Below, piece after piece: positions 1 through 7,901 of a DNA stretch of 64,000 bases (its first letter is position 1; each line of letters starts with the position of its first letter). The stretch comes from an uncultured Christensenellaceae bacterium. Lineage in GTDB: Bacteria; Bacillota; Clostridia; Christensenellales; Borkfalkiaceae. The translations under genes were made by a program, and so were the position numbers. Under the pieces are notes generated by a model. The model saw nothing but the letters and a program-made list of their open reading frames with translations, was not told the origin of the DNA and ran no database searches. Location of the stretch: contig CAJUOP010000007.1 in the NCBI GenBank assembly GCA_910588465.1, positions 1 to 64,000 of the forward strand, read 5' to 3'.

Positions 1-1532
1 TCGCCGCGTCCTGCAAGTCTCCGTTTTCGTCGATCAGCGGAGCTTCCATTTTTATTTTCTTTTTCGTGATAACTATATTGATATCCGCCGTGCGGATTGT
101 TTCCGCTTCCCCTCTAAATTTATAATCTACATCATTCAAAGACAGCGATACCTTATGCATCCCCGCATCGGTAAAATTTCCGCTCAGCTCGGTAAACGAC
201 ATAACAGAAGAATCATTTACATACCAATAAGCCGCTGTATCAATCGACTGTTTTTGTCCGTTATATACTACCGTTATATCATTAGTAGGGATAGAACGCA
301 ACGCAGAAGTTTCCGCTTGCGATAAATTCAAATGCAAAGCAGGACGGGCTTCAAATTCATTTAAATGGAAACCTGAAACCTCCGTAAATATTGAATTCCC
401 CGCAGTTGTCGTATGAACAGGAAAAGGATTACCGCGCCAACAACCTGTTGAGCGCAACCAAGAAGAAGTATTCGCATGAGGCTTTCTTTGACTGGCATTT
501 GTATTCCATACTCCGTTGCCGACGTTCCACCCCAACTCGGTTACTGCAGGCAACCAAATCGGGTCATTTATCCAATCCGTATAATGATATTTTGAAAGAA
601 CAGCACCCGCAGCACCAAAGCCGCCTGCCGATGGCGTACCGTAACAATCGTTTAAATAGTTTCCGTCTTTAGGGTCTCGCGCGTCCACATATCTGCATAC
701 GTAGGACTGATATTCAACAAATTTCGGGGCAACCAAATAATTTTTAACGCTACCCGTTACGGTTGTACCCGAATATGTTCCGTCCTCCATCGTAAACCGA
801 GCAAACGTGTGCGAAGCGTTTTGTCCGGGTTTGACCAACGTAGAACCGTTCGTTGTATATTCGCAACCAATATTTAATCCCATCGAACGAATATAACTTG
901 TTCCGTAAGAACTTGCGGGATAAGCATTACTATATACATCATTACTATACAATGCCCATTTCGACAAAGGCGCTTCATCGGTTAAATAAAGCGTTAAGAT
1001 TACATCGCCGTATTTTACATTGGTGGAACCGTCCGTCGCAGCGCCCGTCGAAGTATTGAAATAATTTGCATTATCTGCCGTAGAAAGTGCGACTATCGTC
1101 CATTTTTTACCGCCGAAGGTGACTTGCAAATCTCCTTGTTTGCCGCCCGAAGTTTTATTGTACGGTAAAGAACGAATGTATGTGCCGCCTGCAATTTTTC
1201 TTGTACTATTCGGTAAATTACGAGATGCTGCAAGCGTAGCAACTTCGGCAAAAGTTGTATTATCTTTCCCTACTAAATGATTATAAATTTCGTCGAGAAC
1301 GTCGCCGTTAAAATCTTTACTTGCACTATCCCCAATATAAATATCCCCATCTATTTTTAATGTTGTGGCGTTATCTATTGCTTTTACAACATTTTTTTCG
1401 GTAAAACATACAGTAAAAAGCGCGCCACAAAGCAGCGTGACGCACATTAAGAGCACGACAAAAAAACGGGTTAAAAAAGTACTGTTAGAGTACCCCCCCC
1501 CGAGTATTTATTTGCTCATGCTTTTTTATCAT
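1..1532 (-). CDS. Secreted/surface protein, partial, start out of frame at a G9 tract (putative phase-variable)
   Basis: The gene runs off the left edge. An ATG at 1532 has a good ribosome binding site (AAAGGAAAC), but after about ten codons a run of nine G (coding strand) throws the frame into a TAA within three codons. With eight or eleven G the frame joins an open frame that continues from about 1492 to base 1 without a stop. That frame begins with a hydrophobic signal or anchor (FLTRFFVVLLMCVTLLCGALF). Farther on, around 360-600, come features of DUF6273 C-type-lectin-like domains: an IWLPAV segment, SWLRSTG, and ARPALHLNLS. Then follows an Ig/MBG-like stretch (VVYNGQKQ ... FTDAGMHKVSLSL). 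The domain names are from memory of the families. The frame reading is direct. It could also be a pseudogene or a sequencing error in the homopolymer. Confidence 0.72.
1493..1501. repeat. Homopolymer C9/G9 tract in the 5' coding region
   Basis: Nine consecutive C on the + strand sit just after codon 10 of the surface-protein gene. Slippage by one base would restore the frame to the signal peptide. Tracts of this length are classic slipped-strand switches. I noticed no other G/C run this long in the window. Confidence 0.9.
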
Positions 1533-1561
1533 AATTGTTTCCTTTTTCTATAGTTTAAGGT

Positions 1562-1790
1562 TGAGATTCCTTCGCCCCATAAAGGGACTCGGAATGACAA
1601 TAACCATCTGAGATTCTTTCGGTCGCTTCGCTCCCTCTGAATGACAAGGAGAGCCAGCTCACTCTGAATGACAAGGAGAACGCCCCCACTGTCATGCTGA
1701 ACGAATGTGAAGCATCCCATGAACGCAGTCCGACCGTCCCCCCGTGGGTTCCTTCGCCCCATTATGGGGCTCAGAATGACAATAACACTA
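1562..1790. repeat. Cluster of short dispersed intergenic repeats
   Basis: Two near-identical units of about 40 bp (1565-1604 and 1747-1786) share TTCCTTCGCCCCAT, then GAATGACAATAAC; the second carries the dyad CCCCATTATGGGG. Between them are two copies of CTCTGAATGACAAGGAG (about 1635 and 1662) and a GAGATTCTTTCGGTCGCTTCG segment. I recognise this general pattern (GAGATTCTTCGC...AGAATGACA) as a dispersed repeat seen in many bacterial assemblies, but I know no name or function for it. The open frame across it is not a gene. Confidence 0.7.
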
Positions 1791-2016
1791 TTCGGCTTTG
1801 CTATGAAACACTTATATACCTATACAGTATAATATTGTAGCACATATTTATTTGTTTTTCAACTCTTTTTGTTGTTTTTTCCCTATTTTTACGATATGAA
1901 AGCAATATTATAAAATTTATTATATAAATTCACTCAACTTTCAGGAGACAGACTTTTAAAATTGACAATTTTATCCAAATATTTTTTCTTTATATCTTTA
2001 TTTTCGGTCAGTTTTA

Positions 2017-2025
2017 TGTTATACT
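2017..2025 (+). promoter_or_regulatory. Extended -10 promoter element
   Basis: TGTTATACT, an extended -10, lies 38 bases upstream of the flavin reductase/rubredoxin start. No convincing -35 hexamer is seen 17 bp upstream. The surrounding 1800-2060 region is AT-rich and holds nothing else I can identify. Confidence 0.5.
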
Positions 2026-2063
2026 TACGTTATAAAAAATTTTAAAATGGAGAAAATTAAGTT

Positions 2064-2666
2064 ATGAAAAACAGTAAAATCACTTGGAAAATTACGCAAG
2101 GAATGTACGTTCTTACCGTTGGGAACGGCGGTTGCATTGTAGACGCCGTTTCGCAGGTTAGCGGAGATGAAAACCCGATTATTTCGGTTGCGGTAATGAA
2201 AAAGAACAATACAAATGCCCTCATGAAAGAAAACAACTTTTTTGCGCTTTCCGTACTTCCTAAGAACGTAGACGGAAACATTATAAAAACGTTCGGATTT
2301 GCATCTTCCCGCGACATCAATAAGTTTGAAAAAATCGAGACAACGGAAGTTATGGGCGTAAAAACCATTAAAGACAGCATCGGATACATGGTTTTAGAAA
2401 AAGTTTACGAAACGGAAAACACCACTCACACGTTATTTTTAGGCAGACTTGCCGAAGGAGATATTATGCGCGACGAAGAACCTATGAGCTACGGCTATTA
2501 CAAAGACCATAAAGACGAATTGTTAAAAGTGACTACCGAGGACGGCAAAACCGCCTGGGTTTGCACGGTTTGCGGCTACGTTTATTACGGGGAGGAAGTG
2601 CCGGACGATTACGTGTGCCCTATTTGCGGAGTCGATAAATCTTATTTCGAAAAACAAGAAGCCTGA
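2064..2666 (+). CDS. Flavin reductase-like protein with C-terminal rubredoxin domain
   Basis: A 200-residue two-domain redox protein. Residues 1-150 resemble the FMN-binding flavin reductase/flavoredoxin family. Residues 163-197 are a rubredoxin with both CxxC knuckles (C167/C170 and C185/C188) that bind one iron. This arrangement is known as high-molecular-weight rubredoxin (Hrb) and in anaerobes passes electrons from NAD(P)H to flavodiiron proteins or rubrerythrin for oxygen or nitric oxide detoxification. No flavodiiron gene is next to it, so the partner is unknown. The ATG follows GGAG at 2049-2052. The gene stands alone, with its own terminator. Lower G+C than neighbouring core genes is visible by eye. 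Confidence 0.9.
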   Translation: MKNSKITWKITQGMYVLTVGNGGCIVDAVSQVSGDENPIISVAVMKKNNTNALMKENNFFALSVLPKNVDGNIIKTFGFASSRDINKFEKIETTEVMGVKTIKDSIGYMVLEKVYETENTTHTLFLGRLAEGDIMRDEEPMSYGYYKDHKDELLKVTTEDGKTAWVCTVCGYVYYGEEVPDDYVCPICGVDKSYFEKQEA

Positions 2667-2686
2667 ATTTTTCCTAAGCTTTATGT

Positions 2687-2726
2687 AACAAAAAAGGAAA
2701 CCGAATATTCGGCTTCCTTTTTTGTT
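2687..2726. terminator. Bidirectional intrinsic terminator
   Basis: A near-perfect 20-bp stem centred on CCGAATATTCGG, flanked by A6 and T6 runs, has a single A-C mismatch. It can end the rubredoxin transcript (+) and the convergent tRNA/tmRNA transcripts (-). Confidence 0.92.
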
Positions 2727-2740
2727 TAGTGCTTTATGTT

Positions 2741-2816
2741 TGGTGGAGCCAGTGGGAGTCGAACCCACGACCTTTTGAATGCCATTCAAACGCGCTACCA
2801 ACTGCGCTATGACCCC
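2741..2816 (-). tRNA. tRNA-Ala (anticodon GGC)
   Basis: A full 76-nt cloverleaf with encoded CCA. The acceptor GGGGTCA pairs with TGGCTCC and includes the G3:U70 wobble pair that defines tRNA-Ala. The D arm is GCGC...GCGC, the anticodon stem TTTGA/TCAAA with loop ATGGCAT (anticodon GGC), and the T arm GTGGG-TTCGACT-CCCAC. It lies downstream of tmRNA on the same strand. Confidence 0.95.
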
Positions 2817-2917
2817 ATTTAATATTTAATTGAATGGCATTCTCCGTCTTGTCGGTTCCCTTCAAGACGATGCCATTTTGCGCAAATTCTTGCGCAAAGC
2901 GTCGGCAATGCCTCGCG

Positions 2918-2947
2918 CAAACGCGCTACCAACTGCGCTATGACCCC
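2918..2947 (-). pseudogene. Truncated copy of the 5' half of tRNA-Ala
   Basis: Thirty bases are identical to the intact tRNA-Ala from its 5' end through the acceptor, D arm and first bases of the anticodon stem. After TTTG the sequence diverges and no anticodon loop, T arm or 3' acceptor strand follows. The 70-odd bases towards the intact tRNA hold small inverted repeats: CGTCTTG...CAAGACG near 2848-2873, and TTGCGCAA twice near 2876-2897. It looks like a partial duplication or recombination scar. Confidence 0.8.
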
Positions 2948-2987
2948 GTTTTATTTCGTTTTGAACGACGAAATAAAACAAAAAATT

Positions 2988-3370
2988 TGGTGGACCTGCG
3001 CAGAATTGAACTGCGGTCTTACAAGGTTCCTCCGCGGACACTACACGCTTAGTTTGCGGTTGATCTCGTTTTATAAAAGTCCGCAAACGACCTTTTATAA
3101 AACACGTTTCCGAAAGTCATTCCGCACAAGGGGAAACCAGCCTGTACGCAACGTTCCCTACTGATTTTACGCCCTGTTCCCGACCGTAGGCAGACGGGAC
3201 AGAACGGAGCTTAACGCTGTTAAGCCGCAAGTGCTACACGGCGAGTTGCGCGCGCAGCGGTCGATCTTCTGCTTTTATTTTCAGCATTTAAATTAGTTCC
3301 GTTTTTACGGAGCCGAGCCTCCGACGTGCGTCCAACGAAATCCGCTTGCAATCGAATCCGAAACAGGCCC
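2988..3370 (-). ncRNA. ssrA: Transfer-messenger RNA (tmRNA)
   Basis: One-piece tmRNA of 383 nt including the encoded CCA. The 5' end GGGCCTG pairs with the 3' strand CAGGTCC, with a G3:U pair for alanylation. The conserved TTTCGGATTCGA follows the 5' acceptor strand. A pseudoknot-1-like element (CTCCGTAAAAACGGA) sits about 13 nt upstream of the GCT resume codon. The T arm reads CGCAG-TTCAATT-CTGCG. tmRNA with SmpB rescues stalled ribosomes and tags the nascent chain for proteolysis. smpB is not in the window. Open frames on either strand across this stretch are shadows. Confidence 0.96.
3220..3285 (-). other. tmRNA proteolysis-tag reading frame
   Basis: From the GCT resume codon to TAA the frame encodes 21 residues. 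It begins AENKSRR and ends TRRVALAA. The ALAA end is the usual ClpXP/ClpAP degron. The tag is longer than the common 10-15 residues and strongly basic (six Arg, one Lys). The resume codon is inferred from its distance to the pseudoknot-like element. Confidence 0.85.
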
Positions 3371-3458
3371 TTTTCGCTGTTGCTTTATTATTATATCCGA
3401 AATACGTCCGCTTGTCAACTAAAACTGCCCATTCATTTCGAGCTTATCGGGAAATCTT

Positions 3459-3668
3459 TTACCAATCGACTCTTCCGCACAGCACGTCGATGGAAACGCC
3501 GAACAAATCAGCCAAAAGCCACAAACAAGTAAGCGTGGGTTCGGTTTTTTTATGTTCCCACTCGCTTACGCATTGCTGGGTTACCCCAATCAGCTTAGCA
3601 ACTTCCCCTTGCGAAATTTTCTTCTCATGGCGAAGACTTTTTAAATTTTCGGCAAATTTACTTTCCAC
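3459..3668 (-). CDS. Small XRE-family DNA-binding regulator
   Basis: A 69-residue helix-turn-helix protein of the Cro/CI (XRE) family: FAENLKSLRHEKKISQGEVA is helix 1-2, VTQQCVSEWEHKKTEPT the recognition helix and wing, then a hydrophobic C-terminus. It has no sensor domain. I chose the GTG at 3668 because a TATACT -10 box lies only 7 nt upstream, so the mRNA would be leaderless; an ATG at 3713 in the same frame would lie upstream of that promoter. It is divergent from a zinc-ribbon membrane protein. Two palindromes between them make repression of both genes likely (inference). Confidence 0.8.
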   Translation of the reverse strand: MESKFAENLKSLRHEKKISQGEVAKLIGVTQQCVSEWEHKKTEPTLTCLWLLADLFGVSIDVLCGRVDW

Positions 3669-3675
3669 ATACCAA

Positions 3676-3731
3676 AGTATACAATTATTCTTGTAAAAAT
3701 ACTTGACGCACAATTATAATTGTGATAAGAT
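3676..3731. promoter_or_regulatory. Divergent promoters with two palindromic operators
   Basis: On the + strand, TTGACG (3703-3708), a 17-bp spacer and TAAGAT (3726-3731) form a promoter for the zinc-ribbon gene. The spacer is filled by a perfect 16-bp palindrome, CACAATTATAATTGTG (3709-3724). A second, imperfect site, TACAATTATTCTTGTA (3680-3695), abuts the TATACT -10 (3676-3681) of the minus-strand XRE gene. The site centres are 29 bp apart. The XRE protein is the obvious candidate ligand. Confidence 0.82.
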
Positions 3732-3750
3732 GTTTTTGGGGAGAACAAAC

Positions 3751-4086
3751 ATGTTTTGTAAATATTGCGGAACGGAAATAAATGAAAACACACGAGCATG
3801 TCCTTATTGCAAAAGACGGTTGACGGAAAAACCAGAACAAAAAATCGTTTACGTGAAATCAAATAATTCTTTGGCAACCGTCGGTTTTATTTTTGCATGG
3901 CTGTTTCCGATTATCGGTTTTTTTCTTTCGATTGCCGGTTGCGTCTGTTCGCGTTCCTGTAACGGGAAAGGATTAGGGCTTGCACTTATGGGAATTTTAA
4001 TCAGCATTATTTTATTTGCAATCGAAATCTGGCTACTGATACACTTTCAGGACATTTTACAAGCAATTAACGAGCAGTATTTATAA
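3751..4086 (+). CDS. Zinc-ribbon membrane protein
   Basis: A 111-residue protein. Residues 3-21 form a zinc ribbon (CKYCGTEINENTRACPYCKR), the family often written zinc_ribbon_2. After a charged linker come two transmembrane segments (about 40-63 and 75-100), separated by a short Cys-containing loop. The ATG at 3751 follows GGGGAG. An upstream in-frame ATG at 3703 lies within the promoter. The function is unknown. It is divergent from, and probably controlled by, the neighbouring XRE regulator. Confidence 0.8.
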   Translation: MFCKYCGTEINENTRACPYCKRRLTEKPEQKIVYVKSNNSLATVGFIFAWLFPIIGFFLSIAGCVCSRSCNGKGLGLALMGILISIILFAIEIWLLIHFQDILQAINEQYL

Positions 4087-4090
4087 CAAG

Positions 4091-4122
4091 AAAACCCGCA
4101 GAAAGTTTTTTCGGCGGGTTTT
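4091..4122. terminator. Bidirectional terminator
   Basis: AAAACCCGC pairs with GCGGGTTTT around a 14-nt loop. It serves the zinc-ribbon gene (+) and recG (-), whose stop codon it overlaps. Confidence 0.85.
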
Positions 4123-6124
4123 AATTTAACACGATATCTTTTAAGCTCTCGTATTTCTGCATGGCTGCGGATTTGATTTCTTCGAAATTCAGTCTCCGCT
4201 CGAACGCCTCGTCCGAAAGTTTTTTCGCAGTAAAAATCACGTCTGTGGAATACCGTAAATTTTTGATATCGTTTAAAAATTTACCACTCTGACGGGTTCC
4301 CAGAAAATCTCCGCTTCCCCGCAGCTCCAAATCTTTTTCGGCAAGCGCAAATCCGTCCGTCGTCGACTTTAAAAAGCGCAGCCGTTCGAGCGCAGTTTCG
4401 CTCTCCGAACCGACCAGCAGAAAGCACCAGCTCTTTTCGCTCCCCCGCCCCACTCTTCCACGCAGCTGGTGCAGCTGCGAAAGCCCGAACCGCTCCGCAT
4501 TGTAAATTACCATGATCGTGGCGTCCGGCACGTCCACGCCCACCTCGATCACGGTGGTCGACACCAGGCAATCGTATTCCTTCCGCTTGAACGCCGCCAT
4601 GATTTCCGCTTTTTCCTTTTCCTTCATCCGCCCGTGCAGCAGCGCAAAACGCACGGAAGGCAGTCTGCCGCGCAGCTCCTCGTAAAGCTCGCACGCCGCC
4701 GTGATCTGCCCCTCGTCGTCCTCGATTTTCGCGCATACGAAATACGCCTGTTTGCCGCGCTTCGTCTCCTGCGCGATATACGAAAGCATATCGTCGTATT
4801 TCCGTTCGGGAATAATCGAGGTGGAAATTTCTTGACGTTCCTTGGGCTTGTCCGTAATAACGGTAACGTCCAGGTCTCCGTAAAAAATAAGCGAAAGCGT
4901 GCGGGGAATGGGCGTTGCGGACATCACGAGCACGTCTGGATTTTCCCCTTTTTCGTTTAAGGTATTGCGCTGCGCCACACCGAAGCGGGGCTGCTCGTCG
5001 CACACGCAAAACGCAAGATTTTTAAAGTTGATGTCGTTCTGCAACACGGCGTGCGTGCCGCAAACGATATCAATTTTCCCCGCCTGCAACGCCGCTTTGA
5101 CTTCCCGTTTTTCCTTCGCCGTGCTTCCCCCCGAAAGAAATCCCACTCTGTAATCGGGGAACAAATTCTGCAACACGCGGAAGTTCTGCGCCGCAAGCAC
5201 CTCGGTCGGAGACAGATAAACCGTCTGAAATCCGCTCTTTACCGCCATAAAAATTCCCGCAAGCGCGACCGCGGTTTTACCGCTGCCCACGTCCCCCTGC
5301 AACAGACGGTTCATTTTAAACGGCGAAGAAAGATTTTCAAAAATCGTCTCCACGGCGGCGTTCTGTCCCGCCGTAAAGGAGAACGGAAACCGTTTTTTAA
5401 AGTCCTCCACGTCTTGCTTCGTCACCGTGTAACGGCGCAGCCGCGCCTCGTTTTTATCCCCTTTTATCAGTTTAAATGCCGAAATCAGCGTAAAATACTC
5501 CTCTAACGCGATCCTTTCGGCTGCTTTTTGCATTTTTTGCTGCGTTTCGGGCGCGTGAACGGTATAATACGCCTCCTGTAAAGAAGAGAGCGCATATTTC
5601 TTTTGCAACTCCGCAGGAACGATCGAGCGCACCTTTTCCGCCCTCAGGGCGATCGAAACCGCGTTGCGCACCGCCTGCTGCGTCAGCGAGGCGCGCAAAG
5701 GATACACGGGCACAAGTCCCTTTAATCGACTGTTCTTTTCCAACGGCTCGAAGCTGGGATTTACCAGCGAAATCTGTCCGTAACGGTTTTGCACGCGCCC
5801 GTAAAAGAGATATTCGCCCGCCTTTAACCGCGGCGCCAAATAGGGCATATTAAACCACACCGCGCAAAAGGTATCGCCGCCCTGCTCCAACCAGGCGCGC
5901 ACCAGCTTTACCCGCCCCGTATTGCGGACGGGGTCTACACGAACAAGCCTGCACGCAAGCAGCGCCGTATCGTTATGAAAGACCTCCCGCACCGAAACGC
6001 GACTGGTCATATCGAGATAGGCGCGCGGAAAATATCTGATCAGATCCGCCGTGCATTTTATTCCGAGCCCCGCAAACTCTTTGGCTCTTTTTTCGGTAAT
6101 TCCCTTGATGTGCGTAAGTTCCAT
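4121..6124 (-). CDS. recG: ATP-dependent DNA helicase RecG
   Basis: 667 residues, close to the usual 680-690. An N-terminal wedge/OB domain for branched DNA (about 1-200) is followed by SF2 helicase domains with Walker A GDVGSGKT (277-284) and the motif VI stretch QLRGRVGRG. RecG remodels stalled forks and Holliday junctions. Motif II reads DEQP (376-379) where RecG proteins have DEQH; the codon is CCC at 4988-4990. The start is the first ATG, and I see no clear Shine-Dalgarno sequence. It follows the fakA terminator, so it is probably a separate transcript. Confidence 0.96.
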   Translation of the reverse strand: MELTHIKGITEKRAKEFAGLGIKCTADLIRYFPRAYLDMTSRVSVREVFHNDTALLACRLVRVDPVRNTGRVKLVRAWLEQGGDTFCAVWFNMPYLAPRLKAGEYLFYGRVQNRYGQISLVNPSFEPLEKNSRLKGLVPVYPLRASLTQQAVRNAVSIALRAEKVRSIVPAELQKKYALSSLQEAYYTVHAPETQQKMQKAAERIALEEYFTLISAFKLIKGDKNEARLRRYTVTKQDVEDFKKRFPFSFTAGQNAAVETIFENLSSPFKMNRLLQGDVGSGKTAVALAGIFMAVKSGFQTVYLSPTEVLAAQNFRVLQNLFPDYRVGFLSGGSTAKEKREVKAALQAGKIDIVCGTHAVLQNDINFKNLAFCVCDEQPRFGVAQRNTLNEKGENPDVLVMSATPIPRTLSLIFYGDLDVTVITDKPKERQEISTSIIPERKYDDMLSYIAQETKRGKQAYFVCAKIEDDEGQITAACELYEELRGRLPSVRFALLHGRMKEKEKAEIMAAFKRKEYDCLVSTTVIEVGVDVPDATIMVIYNAERFGLSQLHQLRGRVGRGSEKSWCFLLVGSESETALERLRFLKSTTDGFALAEKDLELRGSGDFLGTRQSGKFLNDIKNLRYSTDVIFTAKKLSDEAFERRLNFEEIKSAAMQKYESLKDIVLN

Positions 6125-6154
6125 AATTTTACAATCAGACTTTTATTGACATTA

Positions 6155-6183
6155 TGAAAAAAGGAGCGAACGACTCCGCTCCT
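6155..6183 (-). terminator. Intrinsic terminator after fakA
   Basis: On the minus strand AGGAGCG pairs with CGCTCCT around an 8-nt loop and is followed by a run of T. Confidence 0.8.
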
Positions 6184-6197
6184 CGGAAATTTCTTGT

Positions 6198-7844
6198 TTA
6201 CTCTAACGAAAGCAAATAGTAATACACGGGCTGACCGCCGCAGTGGCAGTCTACGTCGCAGTCGGGGAAGGCTTCTTGCACCTTTTCCGCCAGCGCCGAC
6301 GCCTCCTCTTCCTTAACGCCTTCGCCGTAATAAAGAGTGATCACCTCGTGCGAATCCTCTTTTAATTTATCAAGCAGCTTTAACACCGTTTCGTCGATGG
6401 AATTGCTCTTGGCGAGAATCTTTTTGTCGTCGAGACCGATAATGTCTCCCTCTTTGATACTGAATCCGTTCACGTTCGTAGTGCGTACGGCATGCGTCAC
6501 TTGCCCCGCCTTTACGTTGTCGAGCGCATGAATCATATTCGTTTTGTTCTCTTCCGCGCTGACCTCGGGCATAAACGAGAGTGCCGCGGCAAACCCCTGC
6601 GGAATATTTTTACTCGGGATCACATGTATAATGCGGTTGGTGACAAGCGCTTTCGCCTGTTCCGCCGCAAGTATGATATTTTTATTGTTGGGGAACACGA
6701 ACACGTTTTCCGCATTGATCTTTTGCACTGCGGTGGCAATATCCGAAGCGGAGGGATTCATCGTCTGTCCGCCCTCGATCACGCGGTCCACAAACAGATC
6801 CTTGAAAATTTCCGAAATTCCATCACCCGCACAGATGGCGAGCATTCCCTGGTCTTTCTTTTCCGCCTCTATCTTTGCCTTTAACGCGCGGTTCTGTTCG
6901 AGCATATTCTCGATTTTCACCCTGTCGAGCTCGCCCAGCTCCAACGCGAACGTAAGCGCTACGCCCGGTGCGTTCGTGTGCACGTGCACCTTGATGAGTT
7001 CGAGGTCTCCGATACAGATAACGCTGTCTCCCAAGGACATCAGCCGCTCGCGCAGACGGTCGATATCGGCGAGAGTTGTGCTCTTTTTTAAGTTGATCAC
7101 GAAAAATTCGGTGCAGTAAGCAAACTGAATTTCGCCGAGATCCATGCTGATAATGTCCGAATTATCGCCGAAATCCTCCTCCGTCGCCGCATTGGAAGTA
7201 TCGGTAGGCACTTCGGAAACGACTTCGTCGCCCACGAGCGCCGCGAGGAATCCGCGCATGATCGTCATCAGTCCGACGCCGCCCGAGTCCACCACGCCCG
7301 CCTTTTTTAAAACGGGAAGCAATTCGGGCGTCTTTGCCAGCGCTCTGTCGCCCTCCTCGATGACCGCGGGTAAAAAGGTTTCGAAGTCTTTGTTTCTGCC
7401 CGCAATTTTAACGGCGTATTCGCTCATCATGCGGACGACCGTTAAAATGGTGCCTTCCTTGGGAATCGAAACGGCGTTGTATGCGATTTTCGTGCCCGAT
7501 TCCAACGCTTTGGCAAACGTTCTGGTATCTATGTCCGCCTTTCCGTCGCGTAAAACGGAGCAGATCCCGCGGAATATCTGGGAAAGGATCACGCCCGAGT
7601 TTCCGCGCGCTCCCTTCAATGCGCCCTTAGATACACAATCGCACACTTCCACAAAGTTATTATGCGTACAGCCGCCCAGCTCTTTCACCGCCGACTGAAT
7701 GGTAAGCGACATATTCGTGCCCGTATCTCCGTCGGGCACGGGGAAGACGTTAAGCGCGTCTACCTTTGCCCGATTGTTATCGAGCAGCTTCGCGCCCGTT
7801 AAAACCATTTTACGGAACATGGCGCAATTTATCGTTTTCTGCAT
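6198..7844 (-). CDS. fakA: DAK/DegV-associated kinase, fatty acid kinase FakA (YloV)
   Basis: 548 residues. The N-terminal DhaL (DAK2) nucleotide-binding domain shows NVFPVPDGDTGTNM with the Mg-binding aspartates and GARGNSGVILSQI; a middle domain and a DegV-like C-terminal region follow. FakA phosphorylates fatty acids carried by FakB for phospholipid synthesis. No fakB is nearby. The ATG at 7844 is preceded by GAGGAG; an in-frame ATG at 7886 lacks such a site. It sits immediately downstream of the asp23-like gene, the order typical of Bacillota. Confidence 0.93.
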   Translation of the reverse strand: MQKTINCAMFRKMVLTGAKLLDNNRAKVDALNVFPVPDGDTGTNMSLTIQSAVKELGGCTHNNFVEVCDCVSKGALKGARGNSGVILSQIFRGICSVLRDGKADIDTRTFAKALESGTKIAYNAVSIPKEGTILTVVRMMSEYAVKIAGRNKDFETFLPAVIEEGDRALAKTPELLPVLKKAGVVDSGGVGLMTIMRGFLAALVGDEVVSEVPTDTSNAATEEDFGDNSDIISMDLGEIQFAYCTEFFVINLKKSTTLADIDRLRERLMSLGDSVICIGDLELIKVHVHTNAPGVALTFALELGELDRVKIENMLEQNRALKAKIEAEKKDQGMLAICAGDGISEIFKDLFVDRVIEGGQTMNPSASDIATAVQKINAENVFVFPNNKNIILAAEQAKALVTNRIIHVIPSKNIPQGFAAALSFMPEVSAEENKTNMIHALDNVKAGQVTHAVRTTNVNGFSIKEGDIIGLDDKKILAKSNSIDETVLKLLDKLKEDSHEVITLYYGEGVKEEEASALAEKVQEAFPDCDVDCHCGGQPVYYYLLSLE

Positions 7845-7901
7845 GAGATTCTCCTCTTTAATCGATGCGGGCGAGCGCCCGAACAAGAACGCGGAGCGAA
7901 G

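Noticed and set aside
1529..1762. 77-codon open frame on the minus strand
   Set aside because: It lies wholly in the dispersed repeat cluster and reads as low-quality protein.
2834..3532. Several overlapping open frames on both strands
   Set aside because: They cover the tRNA relic, tmRNA and its flanks; the RNA genes explain the sequence.
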